A DNA stretch of 49,692 nt from Mycobacterium sp. MBM (GCA_021648845.1 JAKJHY010000036.1:1-49692); one strand, 5' to 3'. Positions 24,094 through 33,188 are shown, numbered from the stretch's first letter. A program made the numbers and translations. The notes: generated by a model not told the origin, from the sequence alone.

Positions 24094-24546
24094 ATGGACA
24101 CCCGCACCGATCTGGCCGGCGAACTGTTCGGCGTGGTCGGCCGGTTCCGGCGGCAACTGCGGCGGGCCACCAGCGGCGGATTCGACCGCACCGGACTGAC
24201 ACAAGCCCAAGTCGAACTCGTACGCCTCGTCGGCCGCCGACCCGATATCTCGGTGCGCGAAGCGGCCGACGAACTCGGACTGGCCGCCAACACCGCCTCC
24301 ACGCTGGTCTCCCGACTGGCCGCCGAGAATCTGCTCACGCGTACCGTCGACAGCGAAGATCGCCGGGTCGGCAGGCTGCGGCTCACCGCTGCCGCACAGG
24401 AGATCGCCGACCGATCCCGGCGCGCCAGACGTGCCGCTCTGGCCGGCGCGCTGGAATCGCTTGACGATGCCCAGATCGACGCCTTGACAAAGGGTTTGGT
24501 AGTCATCGCCGAGCTGACCCGACTGCTGCAGGAGGACCGCAGATGA
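24094..24546 (+). CDS. MarR family transcriptional regulator
   Basis: A 150-residue MarR protein. Helix-turn-helix: I-S-V-R-E-A-A-D-E-L-G-L-A-A-N-T-A-S-T-L-V-S-R-L (about 53-76), then a wing with D-R-R-V-G-R-L-R-L-T. Leaderless start as noted above. It is co-transcribed with the ABC exporter through an ATGA overlap, the common layout of drug-efflux operons controlled by their own MarR repressor. Confidence 0.9.
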   Translation: MDTRTDLAGELFGVVGRFRRQLRRATSGGFDRTGLTQAQVELVRLVGRRPDISVREAADELGLAANTASTLVSRLAAENLLTRTVDSEDRRVGRLRLTAAAQEIADRSRRARRAALAGALESLDDAQIDALTKGLVVIAELTRLLQEDRR

Positions 24547-25364
24547 ACCAGCCACCGGCCATCGACTGCCGGGGCCTGACACACCGTTACGGCAAGTTCA
24601 CTGCCGTGTCTGGTTTCGACCTCACGGTGGCCGCCGGTGAGACAGTGGGTCTACTCGGCCCCAACGGCGCCGGTAAGACCACCGTGATCCGGGTGCTGAC
24701 CACCCTCACCCCGGTACAGCAGGGGGAGGTGCGCATCTTCGGAATGGACGCCCGACGCGACACCATGGACATCCGATACAACATCGGCTATGTACCCCAA
24801 CAACTTTCCATCGAGGCGGCGCTGACCGGCCGGCAGAATGTCGAACTGTTCGCCCGGCTCTACGACGTACCGCGGCGCGAGCGCCCCGACCGGGTCGCTG
24901 CGGCGCTGGACTCGATGCAGCTCTGCGATGTCGCCGATAACGTGGCCGGCACCTACTCCGGCGGCATGGTTCGGCGCCTGGAACTGGCCCAGGCGCTGGT
25001 CAACCGGCCGTCGCTACTGTTGCTCGACGAACCCACCGTCGGCTTGGATCCCATCGCCCGCGACAGCGTCTGGGATCAGGTGGACCGCATGCAGGACGAG
25101 TTCGGCATGGCCGTGCTACTCACCACCCACTACATGGGTGAGGCAGACGCACTGTGCGACCGGGTGGCGCTGATGCACCGCGGCCAACTACAGGTCCAGG
25201 GCACGCCGACCGACCTCAAGGCCGGTCTGCGACACGATGGCGGTGCCCAGGTCACCCTGGAGGACGTGTTCCGACACTATGCCGGCTCCGATCTCGACAC
25301 TGCGGCCCCGGCCGGCCTGCGCGAGGTCCGTGCCGCCCGAAGGACGGCCCGCCGTGTCGGCTGA
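24543..25364 (+). CDS. ABC exporter ATP-binding protein (DrrA-like)
   Basis: A 273-residue ABC ATPase. Walker A is G-P-N-G-A-G-K-T-T (about 38-46), the signature is Y-S-G-G-M-V-R-R-L-E, and Walker B is L-L-L-L-D-E-P-T-V-G-L-D-P; the switch His is in T-T-H-Y-M. It resembles the daunorubicin-resistance DrrA group that powers ABC-2 exporters. The substrate is unknown and may be a toxic compound sensed by the MarR protein. The C-terminus overlaps the permease start by 11 nt. Confidence 0.9.
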   Translation: MNQPPAIDCRGLTHRYGKFTAVSGFDLTVAAGETVGLLGPNGAGKTTVIRVLTTLTPVQQGEVRIFGMDARRDTMDIRYNIGYVPQQLSIEAALTGRQNVELFARLYDVPRRERPDRVAAALDSMQLCDVADNVAGTYSGGMVRRLELAQALVNRPSLLLLDEPTVGLDPIARDSVWDQVDRMQDEFGMAVLLTTHYMGEADALCDRVALMHRGQLQVQGTPTDLKAGLRHDGGAQVTLEDVFRHYAGSDLDTAAPAGLREVRAARRTARRVG

Positions 25365-26169
25365 ACCGAGCGTCGCCCTCGTCCGCGCACCCCGCGGGTG
25401 GCGACGGATCCCCGGAATCGGCACTCGGATAGGCGCTTTCGCGCTCGTCGAGCTACAGAAGTTGCGCCACGACCGCACCGAACTGATCACCCGGATGGTG
25501 CAGCCCGCGCTGTGGCTGTTGATCTTCGGACAGACCTTCGCCCGGCTCGACGTCATCGACACCGGCGACGTCGACTACCTGGCGTTCCTCGCGCCGGGCA
25601 TCATCGCCCAGTCCGCGCTGTTCATCTCGATCTTCTACGGCATCCAGATCATCTGGGACCGCGACGCCGGGATTCTCGCCAAGCTGATGGTGACGCCGGC
25701 TCCACCCACCGCGCTGATCACCGGCAAAGCTTTTGCGGCCGGGGTCCGCTCGGTGGTTCAGGTGATCGGTGTCGTCGCACTGGCCTACCTCCTCGGCGTA
25801 CACATGACGGTGAATCCGCTGCGGATCCTCGCGGCGATGGGAGTGGTCCTGCTCGGCGCGGCGTTCTTCGCCTGTCTGTCGATGTCGCTGGCGGGGTTGG
25901 TGCGCAACCGGGACCGGTTGATGGGGATCGGGCAGGCGATCACCATGCCGTTGTTCTTCGCCTCCAACGCGCTGTACCCGGTGGAGCTTATGCCGCAGTG
26001 GCTGCGCTGGCTCTCGGCGGTCAATCCGCTGAGCTACGAAGTGAATGCGTTGCGCGGACTGCTGATCGGTACACCCGGCAACATCGCGCTGGACATCACG
26101 GTGCTGGTGGTGGCGGCGGCCCTCGGGGTGCTCACGGCCGCCGCCCTGCTGCGCAGGCTGGTCCGCTAG
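25354..26169 (+). CDS. ABC-2 type permease (DrrB-like)
   Basis: A 271-residue membrane protein with six predicted helices and the ABC-2 family C-terminal region (N-A-L-Y-P-V-E-L-M-P-Q-W-L-R-W-L and N-P-L-S-Y-E-V-N-A-L-R). GTG 25354 is used because upstream residues in this frame are not membrane-protein-like. It pairs with the preceding ATPase. Its stop overlaps the stop of the convergent kinase gene. Confidence 0.88.
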   Translation: MSAEPSVALVRAPRGWRRIPGIGTRIGAFALVELQKLRHDRTELITRMVQPALWLLIFGQTFARLDVIDTGDVDYLAFLAPGIIAQSALFISIFYGIQIIWDRDAGILAKLMVTPAPPTALITGKAFAAGVRSVVQVIGVVALAYLLGVHMTVNPLRILAAMGVVLLGAAFFACLSMSLAGLVRNRDRLMGIGQAITMPLFFASNALYPVELMPQWLRWLSAVNPLSYEVNALRGLLIGTPGNIALDITVLVVAAALGVLTAAALLRRLVR

Positions 26170-27416
26170 TTGTTCAGCAGGCGCTCGATCGCCTTCAGTG
26201 GAATCGGCAACCAGTCGGGGCGGTAGCGAGCCTCGTACCCGGCCTCGTAGACGGCTTTGTCCAATTCATAGCCGCGCAGCACGTCGACGGCCGTCCGCGG
26301 GTCACTATCGGCGGCCGACGCGTAGCCCGCGCAGAACGCCGCGCCGTTGGCATCGGCCCACCGCCGCGCCGTGCCGTCGTCGTCACCGCCGGTGTTCAGC
26401 CGACGTTGATGCGCGGCGTAGTCGAACGAGCGCAGCATGCCCGCGATATCACGCAGCGGCGAATCGGGGCGCCTGCGTTCCTGCAGCGGTTGTCCGGGTT
26501 CACCTTCGAAGTCGATCACCAGCCAGCCGTGCGGGGTGTGCAGCACCTGGCCGAGGTGCAGATCGCCGTGGATGCGGTGTTCGGTGCACGGTTGATCGGC
26601 CACCGCGCGATAGATCTGCTCGATCGCCGGCACGTGGTCACGCAGCCCCGGCACCCGGGACGCCACGGCGTGTAGCCGGTCGGTCATGGTCTGCGTCGGG
26701 AACACACCCGGTCGACTACCGAGCGCCTCGGCGAGGGCGTGGTGCACCGAGCCCACCGCCTCGCCGAGCCGAGCGGATTCCTGCACGAAGTCGTCACCGG
26801 CGCCGGTGATCGCCAGCTGCCAACCGTCCACCGAATCCGGCGCGAAGGCACTGGCCATGCCGAGCATGTATTGGCCTTTGCCCCAGTCGATTTCATATGA
26901 TCCGTACAGTGCGGTCACATACGGGTTACCGGCCAGCGCCCGGGTCAGCTCGATATCGGGATTGATCCCGGGGGTGACCCGGCGGAAGACCTTGAAGATG
27001 GTCCGGTCACCGAAGACCACGCTGGTGTTGGACTGTTCGCCGCCGAGCACCCGAACCGGCGTACCGGGCCCGAGATCTGCTCCCGGCTCCCGCAGGAACC
27101 GCACCGGACCGATCTGCTCACCGGCCGCCAGAGCGGACAGCAACGCACCCGCCGCCTCCGGGTCGGCCATCGCGTCAAACCCCGGACGGCCACCGTCGTG
27201 GCCGATCAGCGCCGACTCCGGCCCGCTGCCCCAGCGCACCAGCACCTGATAGTCCTCGGCCGGCCCGTCGGTATAGGCGACCTGCAGCAGCACAAGGTCC
27301 AGATCGGGGGCGAATGCTTCGACCACCTCCGGGCGGGCCTGCGCGATCTCCCGACCTCGGCCGGAGTACCAGCGCTGCGCGGGCAGCCAGCGGTCGAACG
27401 GCAGATTCACGGTCAT
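26166..27416 (-). CDS. Maltokinase-family kinase
   Basis: A 416-residue phosphotransferase with an N-terminal cap (W-L-P-A-Q-R-W-Y, residues 9-16) and an APH-like kinase domain: H-G-D-L-H-L-G-Q catalytic loop and V-I-D-F-E-G-E-P metal-binding motif. Maltokinase phosphorylates maltose in the trehalose-to-alpha-glucan (GlgE) pathway. Related actinobacterial proteins are glucosamine kinases, and the lack of treS or glgE nearby leaves that alternative open. ATG 27416 is used; ATG 27422 is two codons upstream. It is slightly shorter than the M. tuberculosis enzyme. Confidence 0.75.
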   Translation of the reverse strand: MTVNLPFDRWLPAQRWYSGRGREIAQARPEVVEAFAPDLDLVLLQVAYTDGPAEDYQVLVRWGSGPESALIGHDGGRPGFDAMADPEAAGALLSALAAGEQIGPVRFLREPGADLGPGTPVRVLGGEQSNTSVVFGDRTIFKVFRRVTPGINPDIELTRALAGNPYVTALYGSYEIDWGKGQYMLGMASAFAPDSVDGWQLAITGAGDDFVQESARLGEAVGSVHHALAEALGSRPGVFPTQTMTDRLHAVASRVPGLRDHVPAIEQIYRAVADQPCTEHRIHGDLHLGQVLHTPHGWLVIDFEGEPGQPLQERRRPDSPLRDIAGMLRSFDYAAHQRRLNTGGDDDGTARRWADANGAAFCAGYASAADSDPRTAVDVLRGYELDKAVYEAGYEARYRPDWLPIPLKAIERLLNN

Positions 27417-27474
27417 GGCCATGATCTTTCCCGTACCCGACCGCGCGCGCTCGTACACCCGGCGCCGGGTTGGG

Positions 27475-27486
27475 TATGGTGCCGAC
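27475..27486 (+). promoter_or_regulatory. Leaderless -10 of the HugZ-family gene
   Basis: TATGGT (27475-27480) with a 6-nt spacer to GTG 27487 sets both the promoter and the start codon of the downstream gene. Confidence 0.55.
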
Positions 27487-28290
27487 GTGGCTGAATTGCG
27501 CGATCACGGTGACCCCGGCGACGCCCCGTCGGTGCCTCCGCCGCTGGCGCCCGTGCTCAACGCCACCCGGCCGTCCGCGGCCGAAGAGGCCCGCACCATC
27601 GCGGCGTCCACCAACACGGGCACCCTGGCCACCCTGACCGCCGACGGCGACCCGTGGGCCTCGTTCGTCACCTACGGACTGCACGACGGCGCGCCGGTGC
27701 TGTGCGTGTCGAATATGGCCGAGCACGGCCGAAACCTGGCTGTCGACCAGCGCGCCAGCATCGCGATCGTGGCGCCCGAGGCTCCGGAGGATCCGCTGGC
27801 CTCGGGCCGCGTCACCCTGGCGGGGATCGTGCAGCGGCCCACCGGGGCTGAGCAGGATGCCGCTCGGGCCGCCCACTTGGCGGCTGTGCCCGCCGCCAAG
27901 TACTACATCGACTACAGCGATTTCACCCTGTGGGTGCTAATGGTGCAGCGGGTCCGCTGGGTCGGTGGCTACGGACGGATGGATTCCACGTCGGGCGCCG
28001 ACTACCTCGCGGCCGCGCCCGACCCGGTCGCTCCGCACGCGGCCGGTGCCGTGCAACACCTCAACGCCGACCATGCCGATGCGCTGGTCGCGATGGCCCA
28101 GCACCTCGGCGGGTTTCCCGATGCCACCGCCGCCACCTGCACCGGGGCCGACCGGTACGGGCTCGACCTGCGGGTCACCACGCCGCGCGGAGTCGCCTAC
28201 ACCCGCGCCGGATACCTGACACCGATCAACGGTATCGACGAATTACGCTCGGCCGCAGTCGAGTTGACCCGAAGGGCACGGCAGGGCTGA
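27487..28290 (+). CDS. HugZ-type pyridoxamine 5'-phosphate oxidase family protein
   Basis: A 267-residue protein with two domains: an N-terminal split-barrel flavin-binding domain (A-T-L-T-A-D-G-D-P-W-A-S-F-V, about residues 46-59) and a C-terminal DUF2470 domain (H-L-N-A-D-H-A-D-A-L). HugZ proteins bind heme and may degrade it; others in the fold use FMN or F420. The invariant H-x-N-x-D-H motif is present. The start is the GTG that follows the TATGGT -10 by 6 nt. A heme or iron role is plausible but not shown. Confidence 0.8.
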   Translation: MAELRDHGDPGDAPSVPPPLAPVLNATRPSAAEEARTIAASTNTGTLATLTADGDPWASFVTYGLHDGAPVLCVSNMAEHGRNLAVDQRASIAIVAPEAPEDPLASGRVTLAGIVQRPTGAEQDAARAAHLAAVPAAKYYIDYSDFTLWVLMVQRVRWVGGYGRMDSTSGADYLAAAPDPVAPHAAGAVQHLNADHADALVAMAQHLGGFPDATAATCTGADRYGLDLRVTTPRGVAYTRAGYLTPINGIDELRSAAVELTRRARQG

Positions 28291-28323
28291 ATTACCGGGC
28301 GGTCGTGCAATACGATTTCGACT

Positions 28324-28890
28324 ATGCAACGCCCGGAGACCTGGCAAGCGGCTTTCGAGCTGATCAAGACACGCGGCTACGAGCATCGCGCGGAGCCGTT
28401 CAAGCTCGTCAGCGGTCAGCTCAGTCACGACTACATCGACGGCAAATACGCCATCGACAACGGCGAGCGGCTGTCCACGGTCAGCCGGGCGGTCGCCGAC
28501 CTGGCGTCGATGAACGGTATCGAGTTCGACGCCGTGGGCGGACTCACCATGGGCGCGGATCCGTTGGCCCACGGCGTGGCGATGGTCACCGGCGCAGCGT
28601 GGTTCTCGGTGCGCAAGGAGCAGAAGTCGCGCGGCCGTGAGCAATGGATCGAGGGCACCCGCATCGAACCGGGTACCCGCGTGCTGCTGGTCGACGATGT
28701 GATCAGCACCGGAGGGTCCACCGCCAAGGCCTACGAGCGGGTGACCGCCGCGGGCGCCGTGGTCACCGGGGTGATCCCGATGGTCGACCGCGGGGATGTC
28801 GCCGCCGAGTTGTTCGCAGGCATGGGTGTGCCGTTCGTCGCGCTGGTCACCTACCGCGATCTCGGCATCGAACCGGTCAAAGCCGTCTAG
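28324..28890 (+). CDS. PyrE-like orotate phosphoribosyltransferase family protein
   Basis: A 188-residue type I phosphoribosyltransferase. The PRPP-binding loop is V-L-L-V-D-D-V-I-S-T-G-G-S-T (120-133), and V-R-K-E-Q-K near 97-102 is the orotate-type Lys loop. The N-terminus has F-K-L-V-S-G-Q-L-S. The sequence differs from the usual mycobacterial PyrE, which has V-V-E-D-T-S-T-T-G, so this may be a second copy with another base as substrate. A TACGAT box lies 7 nt before the ATG, suggesting a leaderless mRNA. Confidence 0.78.
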   Translation: MQRPETWQAAFELIKTRGYEHRAEPFKLVSGQLSHDYIDGKYAIDNGERLSTVSRAVADLASMNGIEFDAVGGLTMGADPLAHGVAMVTGAAWFSVRKEQKSRGREQWIEGTRIEPGTRVLLVDDVISTGGSTAKAYERVTAAGAVVTGVIPMVDRGDVAAELFAGMGVPFVALVTYRDLGIEPVKAV

Positions 28891-28898
28891 ACCCGCCG

Positions 28899-28923
28899 CC
28901 CTGCCCTGCCCTGCCCTGCCCTA
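28899..28923. repeat. CCCTG tandem repeat between convergent genes
   Basis: About five copies of the 5-bp unit CCCTG (the last is CCCTA) lie between the phosphoribosyltransferase stop and the ABC ATPase stop. It is a short, slippage-prone microsatellite. It ends within the last codons of the ATPase gene. No hairpin is formed. Confidence 0.6.
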
Positions 28924-29952
28924 CCCGCCGACGACGAGAACGCCGGCACTCTCGACGTCGAGGTGCACCCGGTCGCCCGGTTCAAAGGACCGGCCGCTGA
29001 CCTGGGAGATCACCGTCACCCCATCATCGACCGCCACCGTGACCCGCGATACCGCCCCGAGGAAGGCCACCGACCGCACCGTCGCCGTGCCGGCCGGATC
29101 GGCGGTCAACCGGATCGCCTCGGGGCGCACGAGCGCGACACCTCCGCGCACCGATCCCGGTAACGCCGGCACGGGTCGGCCCCACAGCTGCACCCGGCCG
29201 TCGACCACCCGGACGGGCACCCGGTTGTGCAGACCCACGAACTCGGCGACGAACGGTGTCGCCGGTCGGGCGTACAGCTCTTCCGGGGCCGCCAACTGTT
29301 CGAGCCGTCCGGCATTCATCACGCCGACCCGGTCGGCCACCGCCAAAGCCTCCTCCTGGTCGTGGGTCACCAGCAGCGTGGTGGTGCCCACCTCGGACTG
29401 GACCCGGCGGATCTCGTCACGCAACTGGCTACGCACCTTGGCGTCCAGCGCCGACAGGGGTTCGTCGAGCAGCAACACGCGGGGCCTGATCGCCAGTGCG
29501 CGGGCCAGCGCCACCCGCTGCTGCTGCCCACCGGACAGCTCGTCGGCGTACCGCCGGGCCTGGGCCGACAGCCCCACCAGTTCCAGCATCTCCGCGGCCC
29601 GCCCGGCACGTTCGGCCGCGCCGACACCGCGCATCTTGAGCCCGAACCCGACATTGTCGAGCGCCGTCAGATGCGGGAACAGGCTGTAGGCCTGAAAGAC
29701 CAGGCCGATATCGCGCTTGTTGGCCGGCACTCGCGTGATATCGCGGCCGTCGATCGCCACCGACCCCGCATCGGACTCGTCCAGGCCGGCCACGATGCGC
29801 AGCGCCGTCGTCTTCCCACAGCCCGACGGGCCCAGCAGGGCCACCAACTCACCGGGCTCGATCCGCAGCGTCAGCCCGTCCAAGGCGCGCACCGGACCGA
29901 AGCTGCGGGTCAGGTTGACCAGGTCGACTGCGACGCCCGCCTGTGGGCTCAT
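28921..29952 (-). CDS. ABC importer ATP-binding protein (PotA/FbpC-like)
   Basis: A 343-residue ATPase of the spermidine/iron/thiamine-type importers. Walker A is G-P-S-G-C-G-K-T-T (36-44), the signature is L-S-G-G-Q-Q-Q-R-V-A, and Walker B is V-L-L-L-D-E-P-L-S-A-L-D; the switch is V-T-H-D-Q-E-E. A C-terminal TOBE-type regulatory domain of about 100 residues follows. The ATG overlaps the stop of the permease gene (ATGA). It is the last gene of a four-gene operon read leftward from 32667. Confidence 0.9.
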   Translation of the reverse strand: MSPQAGVAVDLVNLTRSFGPVRALDGLTLRIEPGELVALLGPSGCGKTTALRIVAGLDESDAGSVAIDGRDITRVPANKRDIGLVFQAYSLFPHLTALDNVGFGLKMRGVGAAERAGRAAEMLELVGLSAQARRYADELSGGQQQRVALARALAIRPRVLLLDEPLSALDAKVRSQLRDEIRRVQSEVGTTTLLVTHDQEEALAVADRVGVMNAGRLEQLAAPEELYARPATPFVAEFVGLHNRVPVRVVDGRVQLWGRPVPALPGSVRGGVALVRPEAIRLTADPAGTATVRSVAFLGAVSRVTVAVDDGVTVISQVSGRSFEPGDRVHLDVESAGVLVVGG

Positions 29953-30704
29953 GCTCTCCGCCTCCTCCTGGTCACCACCGACAACACCACCAGCAGTACG
30001 AAACCGAAGATCAACGTGGCCAACGAGGCCGCCACCGATGTCGGCCCATCGCTCTTGCCGAGCTGCACGATCTGCACCGGCAGCGTCTGGAACCCCGACA
30101 GCGACGCCACGGTGAACTCCCCGAGCACGACCGCGATGGAGATGAACGCGGCCGCCATGATGCCCGCCCGGATATTGGGCACGATCACCCGCACGATCGT
30201 CGTGGACCAGCCCGCACCCAGCGAACGGGCCGCCTCGGCCAGGGTCTGCAGATCGATCGCCGACAGCGCCGCATCCAGCGCCCGATGGGCGAACGGCAGC
30301 ACCAGCACCACGTAGACGAAGGTCAACGTCAGCGCCGACTCGCCGAGCAGATAGGTCACCCACAGATAGACGTTGCGCAGGCCGACGACGACCACCAGCG
30401 CCGGGATCGTCAACGGCAGCAGGCAGAGGAACTCGACGACGCCCCGCGCCCACGGCGCCCGCAACCGGACCCAGATCATCGTCGGCACCAGCAGCACCAG
30501 CATCGCCGTCACCGTCAACACCGCAAGCGACATCGAGGTCATGATGGCGGCGAACACGGCGTCATCGGCCAACAGATTGACCCACGCTGCCATGGTGCGA
30601 CCGCCGGAGGATGGGTCGCGGGTGGCGAAGTCGCCCATGGCATAGAGCGGGAACAGGAAGAAGGTGCCGAACAGCAGCCACAGCAGGGCCCGGAGCACCT
30701 TCAT
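29949..30704 (-). CDS. ABC importer permease 2
   Basis: A 251-residue inner-membrane permease with six helices and the EAA loop for ATPase contact (E-A-A-R-S-L-G-A-G-W-S-T-T-I-V-R-V-I-V-P, near residue 165). It is of the PotC/ThiP half type. The start is the ATG that overlaps the upstream stop (ATGA), three codons inside the longest frame. Confidence 0.85.
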   Translation of the reverse strand: MKVLRALLWLLFGTFFLFPLYAMGDFATRDPSSGGRTMAAWVNLLADDAVFAAIMTSMSLAVLTVTAMLVLLVPTMIWVRLRAPWARGVVEFLCLLPLTIPALVVVVGLRNVYLWVTYLLGESALTLTFVYVVLVLPFAHRALDAALSAIDLQTLAEAARSLGAGWSTTIVRVIVPNIRAGIMAAAFISIAVVLGEFTVASLSGFQTLPVQIVQLGKSDGPTSVAASLATLIFGFVLLVVLSVVTRRRRRA

Positions 30705-31543
30705 CGCAGCCACCGCGCCGTGCGACGCACCAGGACGTTGTAGGCGACCATCACCACGGCCACCACGACGATCATCTCCAACGCCAGCGCGTAGGCCAGC
30801 CCGGCCCGGCCCAGGACCACCTCACTGGTCAACGCCGACCTGATGAGCAACGGCACGATGGGACTGCCCTGGCTCACCAAGGCCGCGGCAGTGGCGTAGG
30901 CGGCAAAGGCGTTGGCGAACAACAACAGTAGCGCGCCCAGGAAGGCCGGCGCGAGAAGCGGCAGTGCCACCGCACGCCAGTACTGCCAGGTGCTCGCGCC
31001 GAGACTCACCGCCGCTTCCCGCCACTGGGTACGCAGGCCCTCCAGTGCCGGCAGGAACACGATGACCATCAGTGGGACCTGAAAATACGTGTACACCAGC
31101 ACCAGTCCGCCCACGCTGTACAGCCAGCCACCCGCAGCGGCATTGATGCCGAGCCACTGCTGCAGCCACAACGTGAGCACACCGTTGAGTCCGATGGTCG
31201 CCAGGAATGCGAAAGCCAGTGCGACACCGCCGAACTGGGCCAACACGCTGGCCAGCGCCAGAACCGAGCGACGCAGCAGCGATTGCGGTGGGCTGCTCAG
31301 GATCAGCCAGGCCAGCACCGCACCGAACCCCGCGCCGAGCACGGCGCTGCTGGCCGAGAGCGTGATGCTGCGCAGCAAGGCGGCTAGCGGCGCCTCGGTG
31401 AACAGCGCCGAGACCAGGTCCAGCGAGAAGCGGCCGTCCACCACGAAGGCGTTCACGATCACGGTGCCGGTCGGGATGACCAGGAAGACCAGGACCACCG
31501 CCAGGAACGGCAACAGCGGCAGTGCCTGCCGGAGCCTTCGCAC
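30701..31543 (-). CDS. ABC importer permease 1
   Basis: A 280-residue permease of PotB type with six helices and an EAA loop (R-E-A-A-V-S-L-G-A-S-T-W-Q-Y-W-R-A-V-A-L-P). The GTG start lies 2 nt after the stop of the binding-protein gene; longer frames upstream are not membrane-like. Confidence 0.83.
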   Translation of the reverse strand: MRRLRQALPLLPFLAVVLVFLVIPTGTVIVNAFVVDGRFSLDLVSALFTEAPLAALLRSITLSASSAVLGAGFGAVLAWLILSSPPQSLLRRSVLALASVLAQFGGVALAFAFLATIGLNGVLTLWLQQWLGINAAAGGWLYSVGGLVLVYTYFQVPLMVIVFLPALEGLRTQWREAAVSLGASTWQYWRAVALPLLAPAFLGALLLLFANAFAAYATAAALVSQGSPIVPLLIRSALTSEVVLGRAGLAYALALEMIVVVAVVMVAYNVLVRRTARWLR

Positions 31544-31545
31544 GA

Positions 31546-32667
31546 TCAGCCGATGGCCTTGGCCCAGTTGGCTTCCAGATACTTGGTGGCGGCCTCGTTC
31601 TGCTCGACCGAGACGAAGGTGGCCGCACCGTCGACCGGCGGCAACCCGCCATAGACCACCCGGTCGATGCTGCCCCGGGTCACCATGGAGTCGGCCCGCA
31701 CCGGTCGGGCACCGCCGCCAAGGTAGAGATTCTGCCCCTCGTCGCTGTAGAGGAACTCCTGCCACAACCGTGCGGCGGCCGGATGCGGCGCATCGGCGTT
31801 GATGGCCTGGAAGTAGTAGCCGGCGACGGCGGCATTGTGCGGGATGATCACCTTCCAGCCCGGAACCTTCTTGGACTGTTCGACATTGAGGTAGTCCCAG
31901 TCGATCACCACCGGAGTCTGGCCGGAGGCGATGGTGGCCGGCGTCGGGTCGACCGGCAGGAAATTTCCCGCCTTGTTGAGTTGTGCGAAGAACTCCACGC
32001 CGGGTGCGATGTCATCGGGTGAACCGCCCCGGGCGATCGCGGCCATCATCACCCCGGAGAACGCCGACCCGGACTGCGTGGGATCGCCATTGAGCGCGAC
32101 CTTGCCGGCGAACTCGGGCTTCAGCAGGTCGTCCACGCCGGCGATCGTCGGCACCTTGGTGGAGTCGTAGCCGATGGACATGTAGCCGCCGTAATCGTTG
32201 ACCCACGTGCCGTCCGGGTCCTTGAACGCATCCGAGATCTCGTCGAAGTGCTCCACCTTGTACGGGGCGAACATGTCGGTGTTGGCCAGCGCGACGGACT
32301 GGCCCAGATCGAACACGTCGGGAGCGGTGCTGCGGCCCTTCTGCTGGACCGCGGCATTGATCTCCTCCTGGCTGCTCGCGCCCGGCTGTGCCGAATTCAC
32401 CGTGATCCCGTACTTCTCGGTGAACGTCTCGATGATCTTGCCGTAGTTGGCCCAGTCCGGCGGCAGCGCGATCACATTGAGCTCGCCTTCGGCCTTGGCC
32501 GCCTCGATCAAGCCCGCCATCCCGCCGAAGTCCGCGGCGGAGGTGGCGGTGCGGGCGTCGCCGTCGGCGGCCTGCTCCTGTTTGTCCGGGGGCGCGCATG
32601 CGACGAAACCGGCGGCCAGCAGTGCGACTGTCGCTACCCGGGCCAGGCCGAAAACGAAAATCTTCAT
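31546..32667 (-). CDS. ABC importer substrate-binding lipoprotein (family 1 type)
   Basis: A 373-residue exported binding protein. Signal: M-K-I-F-V-F-G-L-A-R, hydrophobic core, then F-V-A-C with the lipid-modified Cys near residue 23. The mature part is of the spermidine/putrescine, iron and 2-aminoethylphosphonate group: N-V-I-A-L-P-P-D-W-A-N-Y-G near its start and V-V-I-D-W-D-Y-L-N in the second lobe. The ligand cannot be chosen from sequence. ATG 32667 is used since it starts the signal peptide and has GGAAGG upstream. It is the first gene of the importer operon. Confidence 0.87.
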   Translation of the reverse strand: MKIFVFGLARVATVALLAAGFVACAPPDKQEQAADGDARTATSAADFGGMAGLIEAAKAEGELNVIALPPDWANYGKIIETFTEKYGITVNSAQPGASSQEEINAAVQQKGRSTAPDVFDLGQSVALANTDMFAPYKVEHFDEISDAFKDPDGTWVNDYGGYMSIGYDSTKVPTIAGVDDLLKPEFAGKVALNGDPTQSGSAFSGVMMAAIARGGSPDDIAPGVEFFAQLNKAGNFLPVDPTPATIASGQTPVVIDWDYLNVEQSKKVPGWKVIIPHNAAVAGYYFQAINADAPHPAAARLWQEFLYSDEGQNLYLGGGARPVRADSMVTRGSIDRVVYGGLPPVDGAATFVSVEQNEAATKYLEANWAKAIG

Positions 32668-32768
32668 TGCCGAACCTTCCGATGGACATGCGGCCAGCCG
32701 ATGATCTGCTGGTGACATCGCAGTGAACGGGATCCGACGCTACCGGCAAGACCGTCTTGGGCGGCACC

Positions 32769-32780
32769 TAACATCGGGGT
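32769..32780 (+). promoter_or_regulatory. Leaderless -10 of the PPOX gene
   Basis: TAACAT (32769-32774) lies 6 nt before GTG 32781. No ribosome binding site is present. The rest of the 113-nt gap holds the leftward promoter of the importer operon. Confidence 0.5.
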
Positions 32781-33188
32781 GTGCCCGATGATGAAGCGCG
32801 CGCGTTGTTCGCCGGCGAGTCCGTCGCCGTACTGGCCACGACGGGACCCGATGCCGCTCCGCACCTGGTCCCGGTGGTCTTCGCCGTGGTGGGAGACACC
32901 GTCTACACCGCGGTCGACGCGAAGCGTAAGTCCACGAAACGGCTCCGCCGGCTGGCCAATATCGAGGTGAACCCGCGGGTGAGCCTGCTGGTCGATCACT
33001 ACAGCGAGGACTGGAGCGAGCTGTGGTGGGTGCGCGCCGACGGCCTGGCCACGGTGCACCACGACGGGGAACAGATGGCCATCGGCTACGGGTTGCTGCG
33101 CGCGAAGTACCAGCAGTACGAGCGGACCGCGCTGGACGGCCCCGTGGTGGCCATCGCGGTCTCCCGTTGGTCTTCCTGGCACGCCTGA
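32781..33188 (+). CDS. PPOX-class F420-dependent oxidoreductase (Rv0121-type)
   Basis: A 135-residue split-barrel flavin/deazaflavin protein. It has the T-G-P-D-A-A-P-H-L-V-P-V-V-F segment of the barrel, K-R-K-S-T-K-R-L-R-R-L (the basic cofactor-phosphate site of the F420 group), and W-S-E-L-W-W-V-R. The layout fits the Rv0121 family of probable F420-dependent enzymes. The substrate is unknown. The GTG start is fixed by its spacing from the TAACAT box. Confidence 0.82.
   Translation: MPDDEARALFAGESVAVLATTGPDAAPHLVPVVFAVVGDTVYTAVDAKRKSTKRLRRLANIEVNPRVSLLVDHYSEDWSELWWVRADGLATVHHDGEQMAIGYGLLRAKYQQYERTALDGPVVAIAVSRWSSWHA

Noticed and set aside
28899..28923. Possible terminator at the CCCTG repeat
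   Set aside because: The repeat has no self-complementarity, so no hairpin forms.
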